From contig OZ254962.1 of assembly GCA_965276005.1 (NCBI GenBank), positions 2,108,001 to 2,172,000 of the forward strand: DNA of 64,000 nucleotides. Direction: 5' to 3'. The position numbers and the translations under genes were made by a program. The notes beneath the pieces were generated by a model, which had not been told where the DNA came from, made no database searches, and saw only the letters and a program-made list of their open reading frames with translations. Within the stretch, counting starts at the first letter, position 1, and each line of letters begins with the position of its first letter. Shown piece after piece: positions 16,092-25,400 of the stretch. This stretch comes from G965232465 sp965276005 (GTDB lineage: Bacteria; Pseudomonadota; Alphaproteobacteria; JAQWUY01).

Positions 16092-17297
16092 ATGACGAAT
16101 ACACCAAACCCAAAAATCCGTTTTAAACGCTCCGATGGTACCGATTACCCCAATTGGCGGGTTGTGCGGTTGGGGGATATTTGTGATATTATTGGTGGTG
16201 GAACGCCTGCAAGTAATATAAGAGCTTATTGGAATGGCGGTATTGTTTGGTATACGCCTAGCGAATTGAATTGTAAATTTATGTCACATAGTCAACGCAC
16301 TATTAGTACTTTGGGACTGAAAAAATCATCAGCTAAAATATTGCCCATTGGCACATTGCTATTATCTAGTCGTGCAACAATAGGCGATGTCGCCATCGCT
16401 ACGACACCATGTACAACAAATCAAGGGTTTCAAAATTTAATAGTACATAAAAATCAGTGTAATGAATTTTGGTATTACTGGATATTAAAACATAAACAGG
16501 AATTTATGCGGCGTGCTAGTGGTTCCACATTTTTAGAAATTAATAAAACAGAAATAGCAAAAATAAAAGCACACACTCCCCACCTAGACGAACAACAAAA
16601 GATAGCGGCGTTTTTTTCTAATCTGGACGCTGTGATGACCGCCCATGCACAAAAAGTTGAATACTTAAAACAATACAAAAAATACTTCATGCAAAACCTT
16701 TTCCCCCAAACAAGCGAAACCACCCCAAAAATCCGTTTTAAACGCTCCGATGGCACCGATTACCCCGATTGGCGGGTTGTGCGGTTGGGGGATATTGCCG
16801 ATATTAAAATGGGAAGTTCGCCTAAATCTGAAAATTATAATTCTGTCGCAAATGGTATGCCATTATTTCAAGGAAACGCCGATATAAAAAATCGTCGAAC
16901 ACAGCCCAGAATATGGACGACTGAAATAACCCAAAAATGTTATGTCAATGATATTTTAATGTGTGTCCGTGCCCCCGTTGGGGACATAGCCATTTCTAAA
17001 CATAACGGGGTGATTGGTCGTGGTATGTGCAGTATAAGCACGCAAAATAATAAATACCTGTATCAATATTTAATATTTGTGGAAAACAAATGGGGTAAGT
17101 ATTCACAGGGAAGTACTTTCGAATCTATAAATTCAAAAGATATAAAAAGTTTCAAATTGCTTATTCCCCACCTAGACGAACAACAAAAGATAGCGGTATT
17201 TTTTTCTAATTTGGACACTATGATAACCGCTTATACACAAAAAGTCGAATACTTGAAAAAATACAAAAAATCGCTTATGCAAAATATGTTTGTTTGA
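16092..17297 (+). CDS. hsdS: Type I restriction-modification specificity subunit HsdS (orphan)
   Basis: 401 residues from the ATG at 16092; an upstream start at 16044 lacks support. There are two target-recognition domains, each preceded by the nearly identical PKIRFKRSDGTDYP(N/D)WRVV. Each is followed by a conserved helical repeat HLDEQQKIA(A/V)FFSNLD. The DNA of the two leaders is almost identical over ~70 bases (from 16110 and from 16725). HsdS sets the recognition sequence of a type I methylase/restriction complex. No hsdM or hsdR is present nearby, so partners must be elsewhere. Confidence 0.92.
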   Translation: MTNTPNPKIRFKRSDGTDYPNWRVVRLGDICDIIGGGTPASNIRAYWNGGIVWYTPSELNCKFMSHSQRTISTLGLKKSSAKILPIGTLLLSSRATIGDVAIATTPCTTNQGFQNLIVHKNQCNEFWYYWILKHKQEFMRRASGSTFLEINKTEIAKIKAHTPHLDEQQKIAAFFSNLDAVMTAHAQKVEYLKQYKKYFMQNLFPQTSETTPKIRFKRSDGTDYPDWRVVRLGDIADIKMGSSPKSENYNSVANGMPLFQGNADIKNRRTQPRIWTTEITQKCYVNDILMCVRAPVGDIAISKHNGVIGRGMCSISTQNNKYLYQYLIFVENKWGKYSQGSTFESINSKDIKSFKLLIPHLDEQQKIAVFFSNLDTMITAYTQKVEYLKKYKKSLMQNMFV

Positions 17298-17320
17298 GAT
17301 AGTGCCACAAACAAGACGAT

Positions 17321-17365
17321 AAAACCAAAAAAACCGTCCCATTTGGGACGGCTTTTTTTGGTTTT
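17321..17365. terminator. Bidirectional intrinsic terminator
   Basis: AAAACC, an A7 run, CCGTCCC, loop ATTT, GGGACGG, then a T7 run and GGTTTT form a long stem with A and T flanks. It lies between convergent hsdS and livK and can end both transcripts. Confidence 0.85.
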
Positions 17366-17380
17366 GTTTATGTGGTGAAA

Positions 17381-18568
17381 TTATTTGACTAATTTTACGG
17401 AGGTCAGACCCGAGTCGGTTACTGTGTTCCAGTTGTAAATACCTTTTACATCGCCGTTGTTATCGAAGTCTAAGTTGCCCGATGCCCCTTCGTAGTTGAT
17501 GGGGACGCCCTCCAGAATAAGTGCTTTTGCCTTTGCCCATTCGCCGGGGTAAATCACTTCGCCGGGAGCCGATGCCACCTCCCGCAATGCAGAAGGTAAT
17601 TTTGCTTGGTCTCCGCCCGATAGTTCTAAGGCAAGTGCCATCAAGAACAGGGCATCAAAACCGTTGGCAGCAAAAGCGGCATCGTGCTTGGCAATATTTA
17701 GGGCCGCATATTTCTTATAGCCCATAGAAGTTACATCAGAAGCCGGCGTGGTGCCTTTATAAATGCCTTTCAAGTTGGCAACCCCGATCTGATTAATCAT
17801 AGCGTTATCCGTCAGCGACTCCGCCCCGTAAAACTTGGAAAACAACCCTAGTTCTAGGCTGTTTTTCAAAATGGTCGTGCCGCCGCTGCCATAGTATGAA
17901 AACACCACTAAGGCATCCGCTCCCGACTTCGACAGAGTCGACAGCTCAGAACGATAAGACGCTTTTTTCGGTTCGTGTAATTGTTTTATGGCAACCTTAC
18001 CGCCTTGTGCTTCGAAGGCTTTCATAAACACTTCGGCAATACCGATGTTGTAGTCATCGTTGGCATAGGTTACCGCCACAGATTTTGTCCCATCTGACAG
18101 TACCGCTTGTGCCAACGCCGCCCCTTGATAGGCATCGGACGGTGCCGCCCGGAACGCAAGGTCGCCATCGATTAAGCTTGTATATGAGGGAGCGGTTGCC
18201 GTGTCAGACAGGTTGGTAATGCCTGCTGGTACAGTTACGCTGCTGACCATAGCAATGGTGGCACCAGAACAAGACGCCCCGACAATTGCCACAACTCGAT
18301 CCACATTGATGGCTTTATTCGCCGCATCTATCGCCGATTTGCCATCACACTTCGAATCGTAGCTGACCAAGTCTAATGCCCCTTTTGTTAAACCGCCTTG
18401 AGCGTTAATAATTGCTGCCGCCGCCACCCGTGCCGCCGCCACAGGGGCAATTAAGTCTGGAATCGGACCCGTTACCGCCGCTAAGCTCCCCAGTTTCACA
18501 GAATCTGCAAATGCAACGCCCGACACCATTGTCAAAGCCATCGCACCAGTTGATAAAAGTTTTCTCAT
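17381..18568 (-). CDS. livK: Branched-chain amino-acid-type ABC transporter binding protein, copy 2
   Basis: 395 residues from MRKLLSTGAMALT (ATG at 18568). A signal peptide is cut after AFA. The mature protein is a type I periplasmic-binding protein (Leu/Ile/Val-binding, Peripla_BP_6) with VKLGSLAAVTGPIP at the start and VDRVVAIVGASCSGATIAM in the first lobe. It is a close paralogue of the next gene upstream; differences concentrate in exposed loops and the hinge-facing segments. It is the last gene of the liv unit and is followed by a shared terminator. The exact ligand is unknown. Confidence 0.9.
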   Translation of the reverse strand: MRKLLSTGAMALTMVSGVAFADSVKLGSLAAVTGPIPDLIAPVAAARVAAAAIINAQGGLTKGALDLVSYDSKCDGKSAIDAANKAINVDRVVAIVGASCSGATIAMVSSVTVPAGITNLSDTATAPSYTSLIDGDLAFRAAPSDAYQGAALAQAVLSDGTKSVAVTYANDDYNIGIAEVFMKAFEAQGGKVAIKQLHEPKKASYRSELSTLSKSGADALVVFSYYGSGGTTILKNSLELGLFSKFYGAESLTDNAMINQIGVANLKGIYKGTTPASDVTSMGYKKYAALNIAKHDAAFAANGFDALFLMALALELSGGDQAKLPSALREVASAPGEVIYPGEWAKAKALILEGVPINYEGASGNLDFDNNGDVKGIYNWNTVTDSGLTSVKLVK

Positions 18569-18695
18569 ATCTGTTCCCTTCGTTTGTTTTAAATGTGTCC
18601 AGTACACTATAGGATCGCATAATAGCCCTAAAGTACACTATACTATAACATATATATTTTGATAATACAAGATAATACAATACATATAGCAGTGT

Positions 18696-18731
18696 TATAA
18701 AAAAACCGCCCCATATGGGACGGTTTTTTTG
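18696..18731. terminator. Intrinsic terminator between the two livK copies
   Basis: An A-run, CCGCCCC, loop ATAT, GGGACGG and a T-run form a terminator with one C/A mismatch in the stem. It is downstream of the first binding-protein gene on the minus strand and similar to the one at 17.3 kb, so the duplication may have copied it. Confidence 0.7.
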
Positions 18732-18751
18732 GTTTTGTGGGGGCGATATAC

Positions 18752-19945
18752 TTATTTGACCAGACCCACAATAGTTAAACCCGAATCGGTTACCGTATTC
18801 CAGTTATAAATACCGCTTACATCGCCGTTGGCATCAAAATCTAAGTTGCCCGATGCCCCTTCGTAATTGATGTTCTTACCGGCGGCGATAAGGGCTTTTG
18901 CCTTTGCCCATTCGCCGGGATAAATCACTTCGCCGGGGGCGGATGCGACCGCCCTTAGGGAGGCGGATAGTTTCGCTTTATCGCCATTTGCGTGTTCTAA
19001 TGCCAGTGCCATCAAAAATACAGCGTCAAAACCGTTGGTAACAAACGACACATCGTCATTGGCAATGTCGATATTGAGTGCCTTGTATTTTTTAAAACCT
19101 GTGGAAGTCTCATCAGAGGCGGCGGTGGTGGCTTTAAAATTGCCTTTTAGGTTGGCAATACCGATTCGGTTTATCATGGTACTATCCGCCATCGAAGACG
19201 CCCCGTAAAATTTCGAAAACAACCCCAGTTCCAAGCTGTTTCTTACAATGGTCGTGCCGCCGCTACCAGAATACGCAAATACCACCAATGCGTCCGCTTT
19301 TGCCCTTGATACGGTCGACAGTTCGGAACGATAAGACGCTTTTTTCGGTTCGTGTAGCTGTTTCATGGCAACCGTACCGCCTTGTGCTTCAAAAGCGTTT
19401 ATAAACACTTCGGCAGTGCCGATGTTGTAGTCATCGTTGGCATAGGTTACCACTACGGTTTTTGTACCGTCCGCCAGCACCGCCCTTGCCAACGCCGATC
19501 CCTCGTAAGTATCGGAAGGTGCCACACGAAACGCAAGGTCATTGTCGGCTAAATTTGTGTAAGACGGGGCGGATGCGGTATCAGACAGGCTGGTAATGCC
19601 TGCGGGTATGGTTACACTGTTCGCCATAGCAATAGTGGCACCAGAACAAGACGCCCCAACAATCGCCACAACTCGATCCACATTGACGGCTTTAGTCGCC
19701 GCATCTACAGCGGATTTTGCCTCACACTTCGAATCATAATTGATTAAATCTAAGCTGCCTTTTGTTAAGCCGCCTTGTGCATTGACAACTGCCGCCGCCG
19801 CCACCCGTGCCGCTACCACAGGGGCGATTAAGTCTGGAATCGGTCCCGTTACCGCCGCCAAGTTTCCTAGTTTTACAGAATCCGCAAATGCAACGCCCGA
19901 CACCATTGCCAAAGCCATCGCACCAGTTGATAAAAGTTTTTTCAT
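18752..19945 (-). CDS. livK: Branched-chain amino-acid-type ABC transporter binding protein, copy 1
   Basis: 397 residues, starting MKKLLSTGAMALAMVSGVAF with a signal peptide cut after AFA. Same fold and most of the same residues as the downstream copy (for example VKLGNLAAVTGPIP, EPKKASYRSELST, GASGNLDFD). It delivers a hydrophobic or polar amino acid, or an amide, to the LivHM-LivGF transporter encoded immediately upstream. Tandem paralogues usually widen the substrate range. Confidence 0.92.
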   Translation of the reverse strand: MKKLLSTGAMALAMVSGVAFADSVKLGNLAAVTGPIPDLIAPVVAARVAAAAVVNAQGGLTKGSLDLINYDSKCEAKSAVDAATKAVNVDRVVAIVGASCSGATIAMANSVTIPAGITSLSDTASAPSYTNLADNDLAFRVAPSDTYEGSALARAVLADGTKTVVVTYANDDYNIGTAEVFINAFEAQGGTVAMKQLHEPKKASYRSELSTVSRAKADALVVFAYSGSGGTTIVRNSLELGLFSKFYGASSMADSTMINRIGIANLKGNFKATTAASDETSTGFKKYKALNIDIANDDVSFVTNGFDAVFLMALALEHANGDKAKLSASLRAVASAPGEVIYPGEWAKAKALIAAGKNINYEGASGNLDFDANGDVSGIYNWNTVTDSGLTIVGLVK

Positions 19946-20080
19946 TTTAATATCCTTTCGGTTGTTTTATGTTTTTCGATCGTGGTGCCGATTTTAATAG
20001 ATAAAATGCGATACCACCTTAGAATAATGGCATATCGTTGTCAGATCGACACAGTATACGCCACTATAAAGATAGGATTT

Positions 20081-21019
20081 TTAATGGCTGGTTGGGCGTT
20101 TTTCTGGCAATATTCCCTGTGGGAATTTTTGCAAAATCACCTGTAACACCAAACCAATTAAAAATACCCGTATATACGCCCCTCGAGTTGCCCATTCCAA
20201 CGGCAACATCCCCGTCAGCAACTCAGAACTGGACCACACAATCCACATAATGAATGCCCCGAGTATGGCTCCTTTGTTATTGCCACTGCCGCCCATAATC
20301 AGCATCACCCAGACCAAAAAAGTATAATGCACCGGATCGGTCATGGTCGGTTCGGCAAATTTTATATAGTGTGACATTAAACCGCCCGCCAGTGCCATAA
20401 TCATAGCCCCAATCACAAACCCCTGCATGCGAAAGTATTCGACATTTTTACCGGCGGCTTTAGCGGCGTCTTCGTTGTCCCTCAAGGCGGTCATCGCCCG
20501 CCCCCACGGCGATTTATGGGCTTGTTGTGCCAACACATAGACAACCAGCAAACACAGCACAACCATCCCTAAAAATGCCAATTGATTATACGGCTCTGTC
20601 CAGCTCTCAAACGGTTTCGGTACATTAAATATACCCCGGGATCCATTGGTCAGCTCGATTTCGTTTTTCAGTATCAATTGAAATATCATAGCAATCCCCA
20701 AAGTGGAAATGGCCAAATAATCACTCTTTAAGCGTAAACACACTTTTCCTACAGCAATGGCAAGCACACCGGCGATAACCATACCAAATATCACCCCTAC
20801 GCCGGCGGGCATATCGAAACCGCCTAAATGGGCAGTGTTTTCGGGGCTGGAAAAGATGGCGGTGGTATACGCCCCCACCGCAAAAAACCCAGCAATCCCC
20901 GCATTAAACAAACCGGCAAACCCCCACTGTATATTTAGCCCCAGCGCCAGCACCGCATAAATACCGCCAAAGGTCAATAGGGAAATGCCATATAAAAACA
21001 GACCGTATGCTTGTTCCAT
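20081..21019 (-). CDS. livM: Branched-chain amino-acid-type ABC transporter permease LivM
   Basis: 312 residues with about nine hydrophobic helices. LGLNIQWGFAGLFNAGIAGFF and the EAA-like loop with GRAMTALRDNEDAAKAAGKN are typical of LivM. It forms the inner-membrane channel with LivH. It starts three bases after livH ends. Confidence 0.92.
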   Translation of the reverse strand: MEQAYGLFLYGISLLTFGGIYAVLALGLNIQWGFAGLFNAGIAGFFAVGAYTTAIFSSPENTAHLGGFDMPAGVGVIFGMVIAGVLAIAVGKVCLRLKSDYLAISTLGIAMIFQLILKNEIELTNGSRGIFNVPKPFESWTEPYNQLAFLGMVVLCLLVVYVLAQQAHKSPWGRAMTALRDNEDAAKAAGKNVEYFRMQGFVIGAMIMALAGGLMSHYIKFAEPTMTDPVHYTFLVWVMLIMGGSGNNKGAILGAFIMWIVWSSSELLTGMLPLEWATRGAYIRVFLIGLVLQVILQKFPQGILPEKRPTSH

Positions 21020-21022
21020 AAC

Positions 21023-21925
21023 CTATAATACCTTTCCTTTAAATAGCCCACTGGGACGCCATAACAACATAGCAATCATAATCACAAACGCCACGCCGGA
21101 TTTATACCCCGGTTCCAATAAAGCGGTGTTGCCAATCCATGGATAGGTCGCCAGCTCTTCGGCAATGCCAATAATAAAGCCGCCGGCAATGGCACCATAA
21201 GGCTTGCCAATACCGCCCAAAATAGCTGATGCAAACATGGGCAGCAACAACGAAAACCCCATAATGCTTTCCAGCTGCGTATCCATGCCCAACAAAATAC
21301 CCGCCACAACTGCCAACACACCGCCCATCGTCCATACGGTTTTGATGACAAATTCGGTGTTAATGCCGGTTAACCGTGCCAGTTCCGGGCTGTCGGATAC
21401 CGCCCGCATGGCTTTACCCAATTTGGTATAGGTTAGCACCAAATGCACCGCCAACACCATCGATACGGTCGTAGCAATAATGGTGATGTGTCTAGGCGAA
21501 ATCCGCAGGCTGTCGAACAACACCATCGGGCGTTGGATAACGCCGGGACTCATACTTTGTGGGGCGGTGCCAAAAATCAGTTGAATCAGCGATTGCACCA
21601 TTAACATCACCCCAAACGATGCCATAGCAATTAAAATACTGGGGCTGTTTCGAAGCGGTTTATAAAACGCTCTGTCGACAAACAACACAAATGGCACCGT
21701 GCCTACAATGGCAATGCCCACCGCCACAATCAGCGGTAGTCCCACAACAATATGGGCTGTCCACGCCAAATACGCCCCAACGGTCATGGTTTCCCCATGG
21801 GCAAAATTGGCAAACCGCAAAATGCCAAATACCAGAGTAATCCCCACCGCCCCTAAGGCATAAATACTGCCCAGCACCACACCGGGGATAAGATAAAAGT
21901 TAATAAAATCTAATATCGTATACAT
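21023..21925 (-). CDS. livH: Branched-chain amino-acid-type ABC transporter permease LivH
   Basis: 300 residues, about eight membrane helices. ALGAVGITLVFGILRFANFAH and the cytoplasmic loop GKAMRAVSDSPELARLTGIN are LivH signatures. It lies between livF and livM with short spacers. Confidence 0.92.
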   Translation of the reverse strand: MYTILDFINFYLIPGVVLGSIYALGAVGITLVFGILRFANFAHGETMTVGAYLAWTAHIVVGLPLIVAVGIAIVGTVPFVLFVDRAFYKPLRNSPSILIAMASFGVMLMVQSLIQLIFGTAPQSMSPGVIQRPMVLFDSLRISPRHITIIATTVSMVLAVHLVLTYTKLGKAMRAVSDSPELARLTGINTEFVIKTVWTMGGVLAVVAGILLGMDTQLESIMGFSLLLPMFASAILGGIGKPYGAIAGGFIIGIAEELATYPWIGNTALLEPGYKSGVAFVIMIAMLLWRPSGLFKGKVL

Positions 21926-21936
21926 TATTTTTGCCT

Positions 21937-22668
21937 TTAATGTGTATCCTTTGTCGCCATACCGCCAAGGAACATTTCCGCTACTTGCGGATTGTTCAGC
22001 AGGTTATCGCCCGTGTCTTCGTAGGCATTCTGTCCATCGACCAACACATAGCCCCGATCGGCAATTTTTAAAGCGGGCTTGGCGTTTTGTTCGACCATTA
22101 AAATAGGCACCCCTGCCTCTCGCACGGTTTGTACGATGGTAAATATTTCTTGTTGAAATTTGGGCGATAGCCCGGCGGTGGGTTCGTCTAGTAACATCAC
22201 TTTGGGGGTGGTCATCATGGCTTTACCCATAGCAACCATCTGCCGTTGCCCGCCGGACAAGCTGCCGGCGGTGGCTTTGCGTTTTGTGTATAAAGCTGGG
22301 AACAGCTGGTAAATTTCTTGCATGCGGGTGCTGTAGTCGTCCGTGCGGATATACGCCCCCATTTGCAAGTTTTCTTCCACCGATAAACTGGCAAACACAT
22401 TGCCCACTTGTGGCACAAATGCCACCCCTTGCCGTACGACTTTTTCGGGGGGGGTGTTGGTGATGGGCGTACCGTCTAGAATCACTTTGCCACCGGTGAT
22501 GTGTAACAGACCAAACACGGCTTTCATAGCGGTCGACTTGCCCGCTCCATTCGGTCCGACAATAACTACAATTTCATTGGCTTTAAGGGTCATGTTGACC
22601 CCGTGCAGAATCTGGGTTTCCCCGTATCCACCAACCACATTTTGTAATTCTACCACACAATCGCCCAT
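21937..22668 (-). CDS. livF: Branched-chain amino-acid-type ABC transporter ATPase LivF
   Basis: 243 residues. Walker A GPNGAGKST, signature LSGGQRQMVAMG and Walker B VMLLDEPTAGL are intact, with the C-terminal H-loop replaced by the LivF-type MVEQNA. It pairs with LivG to power uptake. It starts three bases after livG. Confidence 0.94.
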   Translation of the reverse strand: MGDCVVELQNVVGGYGETQILHGVNMTLKANEIVVIVGPNGAGKSTAMKAVFGLLHITGGKVILDGTPITNTPPEKVVRQGVAFVPQVGNVFASLSVEENLQMGAYIRTDDYSTRMQEIYQLFPALYTKRKATAGSLSGGQRQMVAMGKAMMTTPKVMLLDEPTAGLSPKFQQEIFTIVQTVREAGVPILMVEQNAKPALKIADRGYVLVDGQNAYEDTGDNLLNNPQVAEMFLGGMATKDTH

Positions 22669-22671
22669 AGG

Positions 22672-23442
22672 TTACCCCCCCAAGTACGCATCGAGGACTT
22701 GTTTGTTTTGGCGAATATCATTCATACTGCCTTGTGTTAAGATGGTGCCTTCTGCCATGACGAACACCGTATCACACAATGCATCGATCATTTCCATGTC
22801 GTGCTCGATAAGGATAAAAGTATAGCCCCGCTCATGCCGCAACTTGGCAATCATATCCCGAATCTTTAGGGTTAAAGACGGATTGACCCCCGCCCCCGGC
22901 TCATCTAGTAACACCAGTTTAGATTGGGTCATCATCGTCCGCCCCAATTCCAAAAGTTTCTTTTGCCCGCCCGATAACCGCCCGGCAAGTGTGTCTTTTA
23001 CATGGCTGATGTTTAGGAATGCCAGTACTTCGAGGGCTTTGTCCCGTACCTGTCGTTGTTGTTCGGCAACGGTTTTACCTTTAAACCAGACGCTGAATAA
23101 GTTTTCCCCCGCTTGGGCGGGCGGTACCACCATCAGGTTTTCTAGCACCGTCATACGGGAAAATTCATGCGGGATTTGAAAGGTACGGACGATGCCACGG
23201 TGAAACATCTCATGGGTGGCAAGCCCGCTTAAGTCGTTGCCGTCAAAAACAATCCTGCCACTGCTGGGCGTCAAGGATCCGGCAATCATATTAAAAGTGG
23301 TGGTTTTGCCCGCCCCATTAGGTCCAATCAAACCGGTAATCGTTCCCTGCTTGACTGTAAACGAACAGTCGTGTACCGCCTGAAAATCACCAAACTTCTT
23401 GCCAAGTTTTTCCACACGCAAAAGAGAATCGCCATCGCCCAT
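22672..23442 (-). CDS. livG: Branched-chain amino-acid-type ABC transporter ATPase LivG
   Basis: 256 residues from the ATG at 23442, which has AAAGG seven bases before it; the ATG at 23448 is too close to that site. Walker A GPNGAGKTT, signature LSGGQKKLLELG, Walker B LVLLDEPGAG and the switch His in LIEHDM are present. First gene of livGFHM-livK-livK. The upstream 23449-23649 contains GTTGC/GCAAC arms flanking a T7 run and a TATAAT on the minus strand, probably the promoter region. Confidence 0.94.
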   Translation of the reverse strand: MGDGDSLLRVEKLGKKFGDFQAVHDCSFTVKQGTITGLIGPNGAGKTTTFNMIAGSLTPSSGRIVFDGNDLSGLATHEMFHRGIVRTFQIPHEFSRMTVLENLMVVPPAQAGENLFSVWFKGKTVAEQQRQVRDKALEVLAFLNISHVKDTLAGRLSGGQKKLLELGRTMMTQSKLVLLDEPGAGVNPSLTLKIRDMIAKLRHERGYTFILIEHDMEMIDALCDTVFVMAEGTILTQGSMNDIRQNKQVLDAYLGG

Positions 23443-23649
23443 AAGCATACCTTTAATTTTATTGTTTTCTTTGTTTAAAATCGTCCCATAACACTGTACT
23501 TGTTTATCAGGGAAGTTGCAACCTTTTTTTGCAACAAAATTGAAGTCTGCACAAAAACAGATATGCCTGTATTATAATGGAATAGCCACCCAATTAAAAT
23601 ACATTTTTGTAAAAAAATATGGTGTTTTTGTCGTATTTATAATATTATT

Positions 23650-24309
23650 TTAGTCTCGCATCTTTAACGGGTGATTCATAAACGGCATATATTCGGTAAA
23701 CTTGGCTAGGTGTTTCGGGCTTTTTAGGGTGCCTAATCGCAGGGCATCTGCAATGCGGCGATCGATATATGCTTCAGTTTCTGTATTGCTGTCGTCTTGT
23801 AGCCAATAGGATACGCTGGTAAATATCACCCCACACAGAATCAGGCGTTTGGTGTAGTAATTGCGGTCATTTGGGGCGGTTGTGTCACCGATAGCACACC
23901 ACATGTGGTGGGCGGTGTCCCACATGTGCTGGGTGGCAAACCCCACATTGTGCGGCAGGGCAAATTGGGCAAAAATATCCCGTACAACCGCTTTATACGG
24001 TGCCATTTGCGTCAGCAGTCGATGCTTTACCAAACGGGCAATTTTGTTGCGGATACGGCAATTTTCCGGCACTGTTGTAACATATGTATATAAATCTGTA
24101 TCCAAAAAATCCCACCAGATTCGGGGTATGTCGATTTTGACATCTTGGATGCGACCGTATACGATCGTATGCGGTATGTGTAAGGCGTCCGCTGCCGACA
24201 AAAGCGATTCTTGAGTAAGCCCATCGAACAGGGCATTATCGAGAGTCTTGTGTACCAATTGTCGCCATAAATCGTCAGTATTTGCGTGTTTGTGCATATT
24301 TATTGTCAT
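23650..24309 (-). CDS. COQ9-family protein (rpsU-divergent)
   Basis: 219 residues, all-helical. The layout fits the COQ9 family: an N-terminal TetR-like three-helix part (residues 12-60), then a middle and C-terminal lipid-binding region with DLYTYVTTVPENCRIRNKIARLVKHRL and WLQDDSNTETEAYIDRRIADALRLG. COQ9 binds lipids and helps present ubiquinone precursors to hydroxylases. The family was first noted in bacteria as the gene divergent from rpsU, exactly the arrangement here. Confidence 0.78.
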   Translation of the reverse strand: MTINMHKHANTDDLWRQLVHKTLDNALFDGLTQESLLSAADALHIPHTIVYGRIQDVKIDIPRIWWDFLDTDLYTYVTTVPENCRIRNKIARLVKHRLLTQMAPYKAVVRDIFAQFALPHNVGFATQHMWDTAHHMWCAIGDTTAPNDRNYYTKRLILCGVIFTSVSYWLQDDSNTETEAYIDRRIADALRLGTLKSPKHLAKFTEYMPFMNHPLKMRD

Positions 24310-24412
24310 AATGGCATTATTTTACTTTACAAATGGGAAAAAATCTATACATTGTTTTCTGTATTTGCTGTTGCAGGCAAAAATTTAAACCAGAAAGGAT
24401 GTGATCACTATA

Positions 24413-24616
24413 ATGCAAATTAATGTACGGGACAACAATGTCGAACAAGCCCTGCGTGTGTTGAAAAAGAAACTTCAACGGGAAGGGGTGTACCGTGAGA
24501 TGAAAAAACGGCGGCACTTCGAGAAGCCTTCTGAAATAAAGAAGCGCGAAAAAGATGAAGCCGTAAGACGGTATCGTAAATTGACCCGTAAGCGATTGGA
24601 ACGAGACGGTTTTTAA
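24413..24616 (+). CDS. rpsU: 30S ribosomal protein S21
   Basis: 67 residues, highly basic. It starts MQINVRDNNVEQALRVLKKK as in alphaproteobacterial S21 and ends with a KLTRKRLERDGF tail. A GTG at 24401 would add four residues but sits directly against the AAAGGA site, so the ATG is preferred by homology. It binds the 30S platform and aids initiation. Confidence 0.95.
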   Translation: MQINVRDNNVEQALRVLKKKLQREGVYREMKKRRHFEKPSEIKKREKDEAVRRYRKLTRKRLERDGF

Positions 24617-24633
24617 TCATATACGGACATAAT

Positions 24634-24667
24634 AAAAAAGGCTCATTTCTTGTGTGGGCTTTTTTTG
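24634..24667 (+). terminator. Terminator-like element after rpsU
   Basis: AAAAAAGGCTC and GGGCTTTTTTT flank a short loop 18 bases after the rpsU stop. The stem is A/T-rich with mismatches, but a strong T tail follows on the plus strand. Confidence 0.55.
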
Positions 24668-24835
24668 TCTGTTTTTATCTATTTATCTGTGCTACAAAGG
24701 CACTAAGGCGTTAGCGGTCGTCAAAAAAAGTCTTTTTTTATCTATTTATCTGTGCTATAAGGGTACTAAAGGGCATTAGCGATCGCCAAAAAAAGCCTTT
24801 TTTTATCTATCTGTCTGTGCTATAAAGGCACTATC
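24663..24835 (+). repeat. Three tandem ~63-65-bp repeats between rpsU and dksA
   Basis: A unit with a T-rich lead, ATCTATTTATCTGTGCTA, AAGGCACTAA, TTAGCG and CAAAAAAAG recurs three times. The CTGTGCT core is at 24687, 24750 and 24815. Units differ at several positions and the last is cut short. A-run/T-run junctions (AAAAAAAG.CTTTTTTT) between units form small terminator-like dyads. No coding potential is seen. Confidence 0.8.
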
Positions 24836-24886
24836 CATACAGTATCTACTCACAAGTCTAATATCTATTGACGCAGGAGATTTATT

Positions 24887-25354
24887 ATGAAAGTACAAAT
24901 AACAGAAATCGAAACCATCAATGTGGCGTTGGCACAAACTATGTTGCCGCCGGATTATGAACCTTCGGAGCACGAACAATTTATGTGTTCGAAGCACTTG
25001 CAATACTTCCGCAAAAAATTGTTACAGTGGAAACTGGATCTGATTTGCGAATCTTCACAGACCATTGAAAATTTACGCCAAGACTCATTGGCAGCAGCGG
25101 ATTTAAACGACAGGGCATCGCTGGAAACAGAACATGCGTTTGAGTTGCGTACCCGGGACAGATACCGCAAGCTGATCGCCAAAATCGACGAAGCGTTACA
25201 AAATATCGACAGCGGCGATTATGGATATTGTGAAATTACCGGCGAACGCATTCCCTTAAACCGTCTGAAAGCCCGTCCCATTGCCACCATGACCGTCGAA
25301 GCCCAAACCCTGTACGAAAGGGACGAACGCACCCGCAGGGATTTTCGGGAATAG
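24887..25354 (+). CDS. dksA: RNA polymerase-binding transcription factor DksA
   Basis: 155 residues. A coiled-coil finger (about residues 45-105, with DLNDRASLETEHAFELRTRDR including the tip Asp and Ala region) precedes a zinc-finger fold with one Cys only: GYCEITGERIPLNRLKARPIAT. This pattern is usual in alphaproteobacterial DksA, where three of four Zn ligands are replaced. It enters the RNA polymerase secondary channel and works with ppGpp. AGGAG precedes the ATG. Confidence 0.93.
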   Translation: MKVQITEIETINVALAQTMLPPDYEPSEHEQFMCSKHLQYFRKKLLQWKLDLICESSQTIENLRQDSLAAADLNDRASLETEHAFELRTRDRYRKLIAKIDEALQNIDSGDYGYCEITGERIPLNRLKARPIATMTVEAQTLYERDERTRRDFRE

Positions 25355-25400
25355 CACAGCAAAGTTACCATAAAGCGATTGCTTATGGGGTGTTACAAAA

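Noticed and set aside
24663..24835. CRISPR array
   Set aside because: Only three units, the whole 63-65-bp unit repeats with no unique spacers, and no cas genes.
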